A stretch of DNA of 64,000 bases. It comes from Bradysia coprophila (taxonomy: Eukaryota > Arthropoda > Insecta > Diptera > Sciaridae). The notes beneath the pieces were generated by a model. That model saw only the letters and a program-made list of their open reading frames with translations, searched no databases and had not been told where the DNA came from. The stretch covers positions 1,302,001-1,366,000 of the forward strand of contig NW_023503616.1 in NCBI RefSeq assembly GCF_014529535.1, read 5' to 3'. The translations under genes were made by a program, and so were the position numbers. Below are positions 48,013 through 60,313 of this stretch, piece by piece. Within the stretch, counting starts at the first letter, position 1, and the number at the start of each line of letters is the position of its first letter.

Positions 48013-49937
48013 CTAATCTTTGATCCTATAACAGAACTTTGTCCAGCCTTTATCAGCTTCTCCTATTAGAATAGAGAAAGAGGTATAGTTCAGTATGCGT
48101 AAAAAATGAACATTCTATATATATACATACAGTCAGCTTCACCGTATACCAGCCAATTATTAGAATATTTGAACTAAAACACATTCGATACACTCCACAC
48201 ATATTCTATTGATTGTGGCAGTTGACAAGAAGTATTGGCTCAATACTTCAGTGTCGCTATTTTAAAATTCAAATTCGCTTCCAATAAGATTTAGTAGTAA
48301 ACACTACGCACTGTGTGAAAACGAACCTACGTCAATTTCTACTTTACATACATTTCATTGTTTTTAGCTACGAATCTTATTCAACAATCCATTCAAACAA
48401 CAACAAAGTCTATTGGACTGACAATTTGAGGCCATAGATGCATAACGACAATCAGAATAGCTTTAACTGTTGAAACGGAAAAATCATTTTTAAAAGAAAA
48501 AGTAATCTGAAAAAGTACGAAGACGAGCATGATGACTTTACCGTCTAGGTGACATGCGTCTATGGCCACAATATCATCTTAATAGAACTAGAACATGTAT
48601 GTTGTTTGAATGCACTGACTTTGTTTCGTAGTTTCGTACATTGTATATATTGACAAAAACATTGAAATGTGTGTAAAGTAGATACTGACTCAAGTTGATT
48701 TTCACGTAGTGCTCGAAAGCGACATTAAAGTAGATATTCAGGCAATTTGTTTTCAAAACTACTACAATCGATGGAATATATGGAATGTGTCTTAATTTAA
48801 ATATTCTAACATATTTGCTTGTTATAAGATGAAGCTGAATTTATGTCACTTACTCGAGCAAACCATATTTTTCGACTCCTCTCCTTTTTTCTGATAACAG
48901 AACTTGGTCCAACCTTTTCCAGCCTCTCCTGTAAAAACGTATAAGATTCGATGGAATCTCGTTATCAACCAACATTCCACATGAATTTCAGTCCATAATC
49001 CGGTCACAGTTTGGAACAAGTGATAAAGTGCTACTTTATCACTTGGGTTTCCTAAAGATCGAAGGGCTAGATTACGGTTATCTTGCATCTCGGTCGTCAC
49101 ACATCCAATAAAATCTTACTTTAAAATTTCATTCGGCTCCAATGTCTTCATTTTGACATTAATTTCCAACCGTGTCCTTATTAGTGACTAAAATTCATGT
49201 GGCGATTCGGTCCGAAGGCTTCGAACCGTTATATTTCGTGTAAATGCGAAATAGTTATTTACAGCTTGTAAACTAAAGGTTTATGCAGAATCAGCAACAG
49301 CTGAACTTCACCAGCTGATCAAAAAAAACACTCTACTTGTATAATATACAATTAAAACATATTCTAAACAACGAGTTTACTACAGTCATACGTGTTAAAT
49401 GCGCACATAGATGACCTTAATGTGTATATGCACTGTATGTAGCTTGCCTTTGAATTGTTTTCGATACAAAGGTATTGTCTTTGTCGACCAGCTGGAGATG
49501 TTCAGCTGTTGCTGATTCTGCATAAGCCCTTGATTTAATAATTGTATACCACTCTGCATCATAATATGCAAAATATGCAAATTTAAATGCCTCTGTGGCA
49601 TAAAACGTTGTATGCAACTCGATGCCGTATTATGACACGCCCTGCGGCATTACTATTATGCAATCGTGGTGCAAACTACTTTATTAAGCTCTAGATGTGA
49701 GGCCGCAGGCCATATATCATAATACGAGCATAATAAAGTTCTATTACATCGAGTTGCATAAAACGTTTTATGCCATAGATGCATCTATAGTTTGCAAATT
49801 TTCTATAATATGATGCTGAGTGGCATAAAGTATTCTATTCACTTACGGTTACATGGCCAATTTTCCCTCTCGCCCGCCGACTGTCCTAATGCAACGCACA
49901 ATGCGAAGATTATAAATATTACTGCGAATAACTTCAT
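48013..49937 (-). CDS. Small secreted peptide with a repeated WTKFCY exon, unrecognised family
   Basis: Three exons in phase: 49847-49937, 48854-48928 and 48013-48062, giving 71 residues. Exon 1 encodes a clear signal peptide (MKLFAVIFIIFALCVALGQS) and ends NWPCN. Exon 2 encodes REAGKGWTKFCYQKKG and then NMVCS. Exon 3 encodes READKGWTKFCYRIKD and stop. Exons 2 and 3 open with the same dozen residues and use the same phase (1), so one is a duplicate of the other. The mature peptide would be ~50 residues, basic, with four cysteines. An AATAAA lies ~45 nt after the stop (47963-47968). I do not recognise the family. A secreted effector, antimicrobial or reproductive peptide are all possible, and none is shown. 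Confidence 0.72.
49279..49528. repeat. Inverted repeat in intron 1 of the peptide gene
   Basis: TTATGCAGAATCAGCAACAG with CTGAAC and CCAGCTG (49281-49314) pairs with CAGCTGG, GTTCAG and CTGTTGCTGATTCTGCATAA (49492-49526). The arms are ~35 bp with a loop of about 180 bp. It is probably a MITE. Confidence 0.65.
49548..49837. repeat. Second, imperfect foldback in the same intron
   Basis: CCACTCTGCATCATAATAT, ATGCAAATTT, GGCATAAAACGTT and GCAACTCGATG pair imperfectly with the segments CGAGTTGCATAAAACG, TTTGCAAATTT and ATATGATGCTGAGTGG. This looks like an older foldback element next to the 49279-49528 one. Confidence 0.55.
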
Positions 49938-50616
49938 ATTTCTTTATTGATTGTATAATTGCTCTCGTTCAATTAAGAATGCTACAAAATTAACATTTAT
50001 TTATATGAGATTGCATCGCAATTACGAGACATTATGTCAATATTTTTAAACAGCATCTATAAAGTAGGTCCTATCTTATATGTCATCCCACCTTGACTGG
50101 AATCTGAATTTCCAAATGGGTTTGTTCAAATAACAGAACGACTCATTGTAAAAAAAGGGAAATTAAAGCCTGTTACTTGTTTACCTTGGATGCAATTCTG
50201 TTTCTTTACAATAATCATTTTACTTTTTTAATCCCATATTTTTTTTTAAATATATACCATCCTATAGAATAAATTTGTGACATCAATTTTTTCGTTTTTC
50301 TCATCAACTGTGGCCATTTTTTTTTTAAACAATTTCATCAAGTAAAAATGATTTATATGCGTAAAGAGGTACAGTGGTTAACATCTAAAAGCCAGCCCAG
50401 CCACTATCTAGAATTTTAAATTAATCACATTCCACACTGATTGAGGTATAGTTGTGAAAACGAATTGGCTGAATACTTTAGTTTCTCATCTTTTAAATTT
50501 AAATTATTTGGGTTCAAGTGAAATTCAGTCAACGTATTGATCAATCGATTTTGATGATGTTTACTTTAGTGATTGTTGCGCGCTACACGAGACTATAGTT
50601 CCATCCTGATTGTTGT

Positions 50617-50790
50617 GCCTAGTCGGTACAGCTTTTATTTCTATAAAGAAAAGAGTTGTACCTGCCAAGTACAGCTTTTTTCTTCCATCCAGTTTCTATT
50701 TCTCGAAAGAAAAAATTTGCACCTACTCGGTACAGCTTTTTCCTTCCATTCCGATTATTGTACCTTGTCGGTACAGCTTATTTTTCACTC
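50617..50790. repeat. Minisatellite with CGGTACAGCTTTTT units
   Basis: Four copies of a (C/A)(G/A)GTACAGCTT(T/A)TTT core spaced about 45-55 bp apart, with TTCCATC-type spacers. No coding sense. Confidence 0.55.
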
Positions 50791-50959
50791 AAACGTTTCA
50801 TTTGTTCTTATGGCTATGACTCCTGACAAATACCAATTTCTTAATTGATGTGTGATGACTATTCCAAATTGCTATGCTCTGCAAAGTTTTAGTTTGTCGC
50901 ATATACGCATCGTCAGTATTCGCTGCGGAGACTAACAAAATGAGCTCGACAATGAGCTC

Positions 50960-51032
50960 GCCTTTGGCTCATGCAATAACTCCCCAAGTGTCTAAATAAA
51001 CATGTGGACAGAGGTGAATAATCTACTATTAT
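50960..51032. repeat. Identical half-copy of the 28.3-kb hairpin
   Basis: This 73-bp segment reads the same as 28343-28415, including GCAATAACTCCCCAAGTGTC and GGACAGAGGTGAATAATC. The opposite arm is absent here. Confidence 0.7.
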
Positions 51033-54000
51033 TTGTCATTATTGTGGGGGGTGATCGGGTGATGCTGTAAAATAACTGGAACAGACATTATACTTTCATT
51101 TTAAAAAAAATGTGTTTATTACGACGGAATTCGTTGCGTTCTATTTTCTGATGATATGAATTTATATGGTAAATATATATATGAACTGGTTCACAAATAT
51201 ATAGACCACTGGCATTAGGGATTTTATGACGACTCGTACCAGAAATGTAATAGAATTTTACTTTTGAGCTTTAGTTTCCAAACAGCAGCTCCCTTTGCTT
51301 TGGGGCAAATAATGGAAATGTATTTTTGTATTTACCAACCTTCTATTCGCTTCGCCTCGAATCGATATACTTCAAACAAGAAGGGCATTTTCTATCATTG
51401 ATAAATACTATTGTCGCACAACCACCAATACCATAACATCAACAATTTTGTGAACGAAACTCTTTAATAAATAATAATTTACCGATTTAAGTATTTGTTG
51501 TTTTTTCCGGCATTAGAAGCTTTTTTTTTGCATTATATACATACAAATAGAAGTAAACATACCTTCCTGCAGCTATCCGATAACATATTGGTTCGTATTG
51601 CGATTTGAAAACTTAAATCACTCACGACAAGTTCGTCGTAGTGGAAACATCATATATTGAGAGTCAAATCAATCATCGTGTTTTTTTAATAAAAAATATT
51701 GAATTATATCTATCCACCTACCTAACGTTACATAATTCTACTTCATTGTGTATTTCGGCAATATTTTTTGTCTAAGCTAATTTTACAAACAGCTGCACAA
51801 ATATATTTTGGATTATTCTGCGACTTTAAAATACCGACCTCAAGTAAGTGATTTGTTTTCATTACTTGTATGCATATACTGTAGTTGATTGGACAATGAA
51901 GGTTCTAGCATTAGAATTAATAAAATATCGTTTCGAGTCATATTTTACTTTCAATATATTCCTAATAATAAATCATAAAATTATTTCGCTGAAATAATGT
52001 GTACGACTTCTGGCGGAATTAAATATTAACATGTCAGACGCCACGACAGAAGTCAAGGTTACAACCTTTATCTAGAATAACGCAACGTTTAACTCATGTA
52101 ATTTAAGTGGACAATGTGATCACGAATATACGAACATAGAAAGAGGTGTATGGTTTGTAATTTAAGCGATATACAGGCATCCCATGCATTAAAAAATCCT
52201 TTAATGTGAGTTTCGAAGTCTCTTTTCAGGAGTTTTAGAATAGTTTAGGAGCATTTTTGAAATTTTAGAAGTTTTAGGAGGTGTAGGAGGCCTGCATATG
52301 GTGAAGCTACGACGTTTCAATTTAAAAACTTATAAATAAAAAAGGTCAAATATGACTCGCGTTGAAAAGAATAGATCTGAAATTTGTATCTGCATCCAGT
52401 CAGAAGCTTTCAATAAATAGCTGAATTATTTATGTACGTTGTTCAATTTAAAAGAAAAAGAAAATTATATCGATTAGACCTGAAAAAATAGTTTCAGATC
52501 CCTAGCATGTACGTTTATTTCCGTTCGTTGCAGCACAAAAAATTGTATTTAAATACTTGTTGCGTAATTGGTAGAAAAAAAAAATCAAATTGAAGTAGGA
52601 AACTAAAATCTGATAAGATATTGCAGTTATATTGATAAGTAAAACCACACTATCTTTTGAACACTTACATTAACTATTACGAAATACTTAACATAATACT
52701 TTCAATATTATTGATTGACAGCCATGCAATTCGTTAGAAATTTAATACGCCGCAAATATAGTTCTCCTTCCATGTATCTAAGATTGATTTTCAACTGAGT
52801 TCTGTTCATCGCTTATTCTCGATCAAAAGATGGAATTTCTTTCCTTCCTTCAACAATATAAGGATTCGTCTTTGAAGGCACAAACAAGATAAACTTGAAG
52901 CTACTACTAAAGCATAAAATAATACAAATTTCATCTAGTTTCTGAAAGAGCAGGAGTTAATTACTAAGCACAATTTTCTAACCTGGTCTTTCCGAGTCTA
53001 GGTTTGCATTACTCTTTTCAACAAATAACGTTCTAGTAGAAGAAAATAATCAATGATTGACGCTGTCGGCAAGTCAGTCACTTCTGTCACTTCATCGAAC
53101 AATATTTTCATTGACAATGTGATCGAAAATTTAATTTCCTAACAAATGATTTTGATTTTTGAATTTCGTATCTCAAATGACCGACTCGAAGTCAGTGCCA
53201 TCGCTGATTTTGCGGTAGTGACGATAACAATTTCCACAATCTATTCTACGATAAAGACTTAACAATAGCCCCAGTATTAGACTGTAAAAAATTAAGTCAT
53301 TATGACTATCGGACGCATGGCAATTTTCACAAGAAGTCATTGACTGTACTATATTCAAAAGTGGGTACAGTCATTATCATTACCATAGAATGTGGGTGAA
53401 TGTTATTATCATTAGAATTAAAAATTAATCAAAAAATAGTATCGATTTTTGTTGTGTATTTTGTTCAAAACAAAATAATTGTGCTTAACCACTAAATAAT
53501 GTGATAGAATGGTATTAACTAGAGTGCTATGTATTAAGTCTTAGTTGATTTATGTATGTGTTATGATCTGTAAACGTACAAAAATCAGGTAGATTCGAAG
53601 CTAAGCTGAGGTAAATTAAAAACGGGTTTTATTACAATCTACAAGGCATATTGTAGAACTTTCTCGTTAGTGAGTAATAGTAGATTACTTACTTGTTTGG
53701 AACTTTTTATTTTGCTGAGTGTGGCCTTCGGCTCGAGCTACAACTACACAATACAAATTACAAAGTTCTTAACAATTACATAAGTTATGAGTTTTAACGC
53801 TCATGTTAATGACGACACTTAATTGTTGGTAGCTTTCCAAGAGTTCCAAACAACGACTTAATCGACTATTATTGGATTTTTTTTGGCTGAACGTAGAAAT
53901 GAAATCAGATTACCTTCTACAGATTCATATCATGATTACAGTGTTATCAAATCTACTACTTCATTTCTGATCCATGTATTTTCGACCTTTTTTTAATTTC

Positions 54001-54066
54001 ATTAGATTTGACGAAGAGATTGGTGAAGAAAATATTCTAATATCCACGCATTTATGAAATTTCAGA

Positions 54067-57000
54067 ATGGAAGCAATTTTTACTATCAATGGGAAGCCAT
54101 ATCAAGGTGAGTTATACATATTTCGATGTTCATCTTATCATACAAGTTTTAGAAAATTATTAAATTTCTTCACGTTATCTTGGTCACATAGATTAGATCT
54201 ATCAACTTTACAAACGTTTTCTGTTTGTCATTCGTCAAAATAATTGAAACATTCTGTAAATTCACATTATGAACATTATGAATGATTGCCGCAACAATTT
54301 TAGAGTCACCAAGAATAGTACCTTGATTCGTTATATTTTTCAGTCAACGCTTCAGCCGTTCCAATCGATACCTAAGCGGAACAAAGTTTATGTGCTCTGA
54401 AGGTGGTTGCGGAGCTTGCATTGTTAGTGTAACAGGTGCTCATCCCGTTTCGAAGGAAGAAAAAACATGGGCCGTCAATTCTGTAAGAATGAAAATTCAT
54501 TGGCTGCGCAGCAACTAATCTATATATTCAACTAGTGCCTAACATCGGTGTTTTCATGCCATGGTTTGAGTATCACGACCGTAGAAGGAATCGGTAGCAG
54601 ACACAATGGCTATCATACAATTCAGAAGCGACTAGCTCATTTGAATGGAACCCAATGTGGATATTGCTCTCCTGGTATGGTCATGAACATGTACAGTTTG
54701 TTGGAAGCGAAAAATGGCAAAGTGTCGATGGAAGAAGTTGAGAATTCGTTTGGTGGAAATATCTGTAGATGTACGGGATACAGACCGATACTGGATGCGT
54801 TCAAATCGTTGGCCTACGATGCGGATAAGAAATTGATCAAGGCGTGTCAGGTTATTTGAGTACATTTGCTTGTGCTGAATGGAGTTATTTTTAAATTAGA
54901 CATTCTTTTCCAGGATATAGAAGACTTGACAAAAATATGTCCCAAAACTGGCTCTGCGTGTGCTGGGCTTTGTAACAAAGGTACAGGAGCGTTGAAGATG
55001 ACGTTTGATGATCAAAAGGAATGGTACAAGGTAACCACTGTCGATGAGATATTCAGTATTTGGGCAAAATCAGGAGACAGACCGTATATGTTGGTGGGAG
55101 GAAATACAGCCCATGGTACGGAATCCCGTTATTTCTACTACTTTCGAAACAAGGAAAAAACTAAACAATTTTTCCCTCAGGTGTATACCGTCGCAAAGAT
55201 AATCTGCAAATTTTCATTGATGTGTCTGGTGTGGAACAGCTTCGTACACATTCGATTGGGTCGGAAATAGTCTTGGGAGGAAATGTCACCCTTACAGAAA
55301 CTATGCACATCTTAACGAACGTATCAAATAAATCGGGCTTTGAATACGCAAAGCATTTAAGTCATCATATCGACTTAATAGCATCTGTTCCCGTTAGAAA
55401 TGTAGGCATTATCAGCTATGAATAACTAGATATATTAGTGAATCAATGAAATGTTTGCAGGCAGGAACGATTGCCGGAAACCTAAGCATTAAGCATGCAA
55501 ATGTCGAATTTCCATCTGACATGTTTCTGATATTGGAAGCAGCCGGAGCGAAATTGTCGATTGCTGAAGGTCCCAATAAGACCACAGTAATATCCGTTGC
55601 TGACTATCTGTATTTTAATATGGACAAAAAGATTATCCTGAACGTTATTCTACCTGCATTAAACCCCAAAGTGTATACGTACAGGTCATACAAGGTATAA
55701 TCAATCGCAAATTATAGTTTCGAGTGTCGACAAACACAAAAAATGTTTTAAGATAATGCCACGAGCTCAAAACGCACATGCCTACGTTAATGCCGGATTC
55801 CTGATGAAATTCGATAAAGGTGTTATTCAAGCGGCAAGAGTTTGTTTCGGTGGAATCCATCCGGAATTCGTGCATGCCATTGAGACGGAAAAATATCTAA
55901 TTGGAAAGGATTTGCACACGAATGAAACGCTTCAGCAAGCACTCGCCATTCTAACATCCGAAATTAAACCCGATTGGGTTCTACCCGATGCGTGTCCAGA
56001 ATATCGCAAAAACTTGGCTGCTGCTTTGTTCTACAAATTCGTTCTGAACACATGTCCATCGTATCAGGTCAATCGAGAATTTGTTTCCGGCGGAACAATT
56101 CTAGAGCGACCGATTTCATCCGGCACGCATGTTTTTGATACATTTGTCGATCGTTACCCGTTGACCCAGAAAGTGCCAAAGTATGAAGGTCTCATCCAAT
56201 GTTCTGGTGAATTGAAATATATTAATGACATGGATCCGATCAACGGCGAACTGTATGCAGCATTTGTTCAAGCTGAAAAAGTGCATTCGTATGTTGATAC
56301 CATTGATGCATCTGAGGCATTGGTAAGGAAATCTGAAAAAAATTTCTTCATCAGCCATCGGGTCAAGAGTCTAATTATTATGTGTGTAGAAAATCCCCGG
56401 CGTGGAATACTTTTTTTCTGCTAAGGACATACCGGGCGAAAACAATTTCATGCCGAAAGCAATAGTTGGAAATTTTGGATCGGGTAACGTTGAGGAAGTT
56501 TTGTTGAGCAGCGACAACCCAGTTCTATACAATGGTCAACCAGTTGGTCTTATATTAGCCACTACATTTCAGTTAGCTAATCGGGCAGTAAAGAAAGTTA
56601 AAATTACTTATAGAAAACCAGAAACACGTAAGTGGTCGTCCATGCATTTCCTGTGCATCTAAATTAAACGCAAGAAAATTCTTTTACAATATTTAGAGAA
56701 ACCAATCATAACAACACTGCACGATGCCCACGAAATGAAAGCAACGGATAGATATTTCCAATTACCTTACGTTCAGATTGCACCAACTAAAACCGACATA
56801 AGTACCGTGGGTGCAAAGAAAGTAGTCGGCACGTTTGATATTGGTTCTCAGGTTAATACTTTGTCTTACGGTTTACAACCTGACTATAGAATAACGTATA
56901 CTATTGAATCCGTAGTATCACTACACCATGGAGCCCCAAACCACATGTTGTTTACCAGCTGAAGACGGTATTGATGTCATATCCAGTTCGCAGTGGATAC

Positions 57001-58818
57001 ATCTGACTCAAGTGGCTGTGGCAAATGCTCTGAACATTCCACATAACAGCGTCAACATGTTTTTCCGGCGCATTGGAGGAGGATACGGAGCAAAAATTAC
57101 ACGATCAGCTCAGGTCGCTTGCGCCAGCGCAATTGCGTGTAAGCTTACGAATCGACCGATTAGATTTGTGATGACACTGGAAGCCAACATGGAAGTGATG
57201 GGTAAACGATACGCATTGTTGAATGAATACGACGTAGATGTTGATGATGACGGGAAGATTCTGAAGATGGTCAATAATTTTGCGCAAGACTTTGGTTCTA
57301 ATCCGAATGAACCAGTCTCATTTAACACCATAAATCACGTTAAAAATTGCTATACATTTGATACGTGGACGGTTAACTGTAACGGAGTTTTGACTAATGC
57401 TCCCAGTCACACATATTGCCGTGCTCCAGGCACAACGGAAGGCCTGGCTATGATTGAGAATATAATTGAACATATTGCTAGAGTAACTGGCAAGGATTTG
57501 TTATCAGTTCGATTGGCAAACATGACGGACGGAAACAAAATGAGAACAATGCTACCTGATTTTTTGAAAGATGTTGGTAAGCACATCAAACAACATTGTC
57601 AATGCCCCACAATCCCACTTTCAATTTTCATTTTAAAGATTTTGACAAACGCAAATCCGTTATCGATGAATTCAATCGGAACAATCGTTGGCGAAAACGG
57701 GGCATAGCATTCGTTCCAATGGAATATCCCCAGCCCTACTTTGGAATGATTCCAATTGTAGTGGCTATTTACCCTCATGATGGCACTGTTTCCGGTGGGT
57801 TATCCATAACTTTGTAGTTGAATCTCATGTAACGATTTCTTTGTGCTTCTAGTCAGCCACGGTGGAGTCGAGTGTGGTCAGGGCATCAATACGAAAGTCG
57901 CTCAAGTAGCCGCGCATTGCTTAGGTATTTCATTGGACATGATCAGCATTAAACGTTTGGACAATGTTGCTGGAGCGAATGGCATTTGCACCGGTGGCAG
58001 TATAGCTAGCGAAGCCGTTTGTATGGGTGTGAAAAAAGCATGCGAAGAATTGTTGGCCCGCATGAAACCTGTACGCGATGAGCTGGGCAATCCCGAATGG
58101 ACTGCATTAACTCAAGCTTGCTACGATAAATTGATAGATTTGAGTTGCAAGACAACTTACAACAAGAATGAGATGCAAGAATATACGATTTGGGGATGCG
58201 CCGCCGCTGAAATTGAAATCGATCTTCTGACCGGCAATCTTCAGCTCACTCGTGTTGATCTATTGGAAGATACAGGAGAAAGTATGAGCCCCGGCATCGA
58301 TCTGGGACAAGTCGAAGGGGCATTTGTAATGGGAATTGGTTATTGGTTAACTGAGAGCCTAGTATATGGTCAAGAAAACGGAGAGCTTTTATCGAATCGC
58401 ACCTGGACGTATAAACCACCAGGTACATTTTGTTGTTTGTCATTGTCGACTAAATTATTGAAATTATGTAAATTCCGTAAACCATCCACCAGGTGCTAAA
58501 GATATACCGATCGATTTTCGAGTCACCTTTTTGCGAAACAGTTCGAACGAGGGCGGTGTTTTACGATCGAAAGGTATAGCGATTGCTTTCTAATTGAATG
58601 ATTTGTCCAATTTTTGTTGTCTATACTTTTACAAAGCCACTGGCGAGCCTCCATTGTGTATGTCTGTTGTTGTCATTTTTGCTCTTCGGCACGCGTTGGA
58701 ATCGGCTAGGAGTGATGCAGGCATTACGGATGAATGGTTCGAAATGGGTGCACCGTCTACACCGGACACACTATTCTTGAAGGCGGGTCATTCTTTGAAG
58801 AATTTTTTGTTAAAATGA
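54067..58818 (+). CDS. AOX: Aldehyde oxidase (molybdo-flavoenzyme, xanthine dehydrogenase family), with a frameshifting deletion in exon 2
   Basis: Fourteen exons: 54067-54106, 54344-54482, 54536-54850, 54914-55115, 55181-55401, 55461-55694, 55753-56322, 56390-56627, 56697-56851, 56916-57576, 57639-57794, 57853-58422, 58493-58573, 58637-58818. Domain order is complete: first 2Fe-2S cluster ([11 protein letters not shown] ... NSC), second (CGYCSPG ... [10 protein letters not shown]), FAD site (LVGGNTAHG), then molybdenum-cofactor domain ([25 protein letters not shown], and GEPPL with the catalytic Glu). Expected length is ~1,265 residues. In exon 2, [10 protein letters not shown] is followed directly by LSGTKFMC in another frame: about 11 usual residues (the SLNTFIR region) plus one base are missing, creating a TAA. 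All other junctions and frames are intact. It is either a young pseudogene or an assembly error. AATAAA lies at 58840-58845. Confidence 0.9.
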
Positions 58819-58839
58819 ACGTTGCACATGAACAGTTGA

Positions 58840-58845
58840 AATAAA
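58840..58845 (+). terminator. Polyadenylation signal of aldehyde oxidase
   Basis: AATAAA begins 22 nt after the stop codon. The next gene, TMEM186, converges from the right and ends at 59111, leaving a short shared 3' region of 292 bp. Confidence 0.6.
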
Positions 58846-59110
58846 TTCAGTATTCGGGTGGCTGGTAATCAACTCAAGTTTATGATTTATGGGTTTGTGA
58901 AGCAGCTGTTGAACTCTTTAAATTGATCCAGGCTCGGTCCATTGTCTAAGAATGTCATCCCTATAATTACCTTTCTTAAAATGTTGAAATTTTGTAAGAA
59001 TCCACTTGCCTACGATATGCATTCCGTTGTAACTGTACTTGTCATTACGTCTTTTGAATCACAGTTGTCGATGTTTTAACTCTTTTTAATTACAACAATT
59101 CTCAATTTAT

Positions 59111-59876
59111 CTACTTGTGCAGCATATCATTAAAGTGAATGGGCTTTTTAAAGTGATGCGAGAACACCAGCACCTTTTTATCCTTAATTTTGTAAATACA
59201 TTCGTGCCATGGCAAAATACTTTTTGCTTTACTCATATCTCCTTGCTTAAAACTCCACTGTCTCGGTCGAAGCGGTAAGAATCCTTCGAAAATGGCACGG
59301 TACCTAGAAATTGTCAGTGTGATTCAGCGGCACTTTACAATCGCCTACAACACAAACGACTTACTCCTTGTCCGATTTGTAAATTCTCAGCGGATATTTT
59401 CTAACGAAGTATAACAGAGACAGATTCATGACATAAAAAGCTGCACAGAGTACAATTAAATCTGAGCCATCGGACATGTACGGTCCTAATACTAACTGAG
59501 CATCTGGTTCAATGGCATGCATGCCGTTTGCTAGTTTGTATGCATATACGGACGATATCGAGAGCAAACTTATTGCCGGAACGTGTTGACAAAATGCAGT
59601 CATATATTCGAACGGTGCCCGGTAAATTAGTTCAAAGTTCGGATCGATTTTGTCCATCGTCTTGAACCTTTGCTCATTTTTCATTCGTTTCCCGATGTTG
59701 AACATATCTGATCTAATTGGAGTTGTGGTTATGGTTTTCCTGGAGAAGTCACGAAAATTAATTCCATTCAAAAGGTTGACTAAGTCCTGTCACAGAAAGT
59801 GTTACCTTGTTAGTGGAAGATTGTTGAATTTTAATAACAATCGATCGACACGAATGGGACAAAGTTTGAGCAGCAT
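59111..59876 (-). CDS. TMEM186: TMEM186 homologue, mitochondrial inner-membrane protein of complex I assembly
   Basis: Three exons in phase: 59806-59876, 59365-59739 and 59111-59303, giving 212 residues; human TMEM186 is 213. The N-terminus MLLKLCPIRVDRLLLKF is basic and amphipathic, as in a mitochondrial presequence. FELIYRAPFEYMTAFCQHVP is followed by two hydrophobic segments (ISLLSISSVYAYKL and LIVLCAAFYVMNLSLLYFV), matching the family's two-helix layout. The C-terminal half, YRAIFEGFLPLRPRQWSFKQ then LPWHECIYKIKD, is soluble. In human cells TMEM186 belongs to the MCIA complex that builds complex I. The assignment rests on layout, length and patchy similarity recalled from the human protein. 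Intron 1 was set at 66 nt; a nearer acceptor would give an impossibly short 19-nt intron and a stop. Confidence 0.7.
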
Positions 59877-60296
59877 TATAAAAATATCGAAAAATTTGCC
59901 AAAAACCACGATCAAAACAAAAATATTTGTCACCGGTTGTCAAAGACCAAAAAAGATGTAGCCAGAAACGCACTTTTGTTCCTTCATAATGTCTCGCATG
60001 GCCTTCATAATATGAATCGACGCGGGAAATTTCAAATTAAGTTTGTTTTTGTTTTTTATTAAAAAAATTTTTTATAAAGAAATTATTCTAATTAGTTTTT
60101 AAATTAAGTTATTAAAGAGTATCTGCATCTTAGGACCCAGATAGATAAGTCAATGGACCTGGTACATTGTACCGTGTTGTGAAAGGTCAAATTGTTTGCG
60201 AGAGAGTTAACGAACGAAAGCGCGTTGAATTACCAGAGGAAGACAGTAAAAATATTGGATTAGTCAAAGTAAAAAACGTCTTTGAAGCAATCAATT

Positions 60297-60302
60297 TTTA
60301 TT
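60297..60302 (-). terminator. Polyadenylation signal of the protease homologue
   Basis: On the minus strand AATAAA follows the TAG stop by about a dozen bases. The TMEM186 start codon on the same strand lies 438 bp further on. Confidence 0.55.
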
Positions 60303-60313
60303 ATTTTGACGAT

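Larger units (their letters stand above)
49938..54066. other. Intergenic stretch upstream of aldehyde oxidase
   Basis: No gene was recognised. It contains a minisatellite built on CGGTACAGCTTTTT (50617-50790), the half-hairpin copy at 50960-51032, and the segment 51088-51132 shared with 47608-47650. A stretch near 50450-50530 resembles intron sequence of the peptide gene near 48230-48300 (ATTGGCT, AATACTT, TTTTAAA blocks), so part of that gene's neighbourhood may once have been duplicated here. The promoter of the aldehyde oxidase should lie at the right end. Confidence 0.45.

Noticed and set aside
50573-50848. Plus-strand frame rich in Tyr, Ser and Phe
   Set aside because: Produced by a CGGTACAGCTTTTT minisatellite; no splice or start context.
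55645-57589. Minus-strand open frames across the aldehyde oxidase exons
   Set aside because: Antisense shadows of well-supported coding exons.
59758-59806. 19-nt intron at the TMEM186 5' end
   Set aside because: Far below a workable intron size and leads to a stop; an acceptor at 59740 gives a 66-nt intron in frame.
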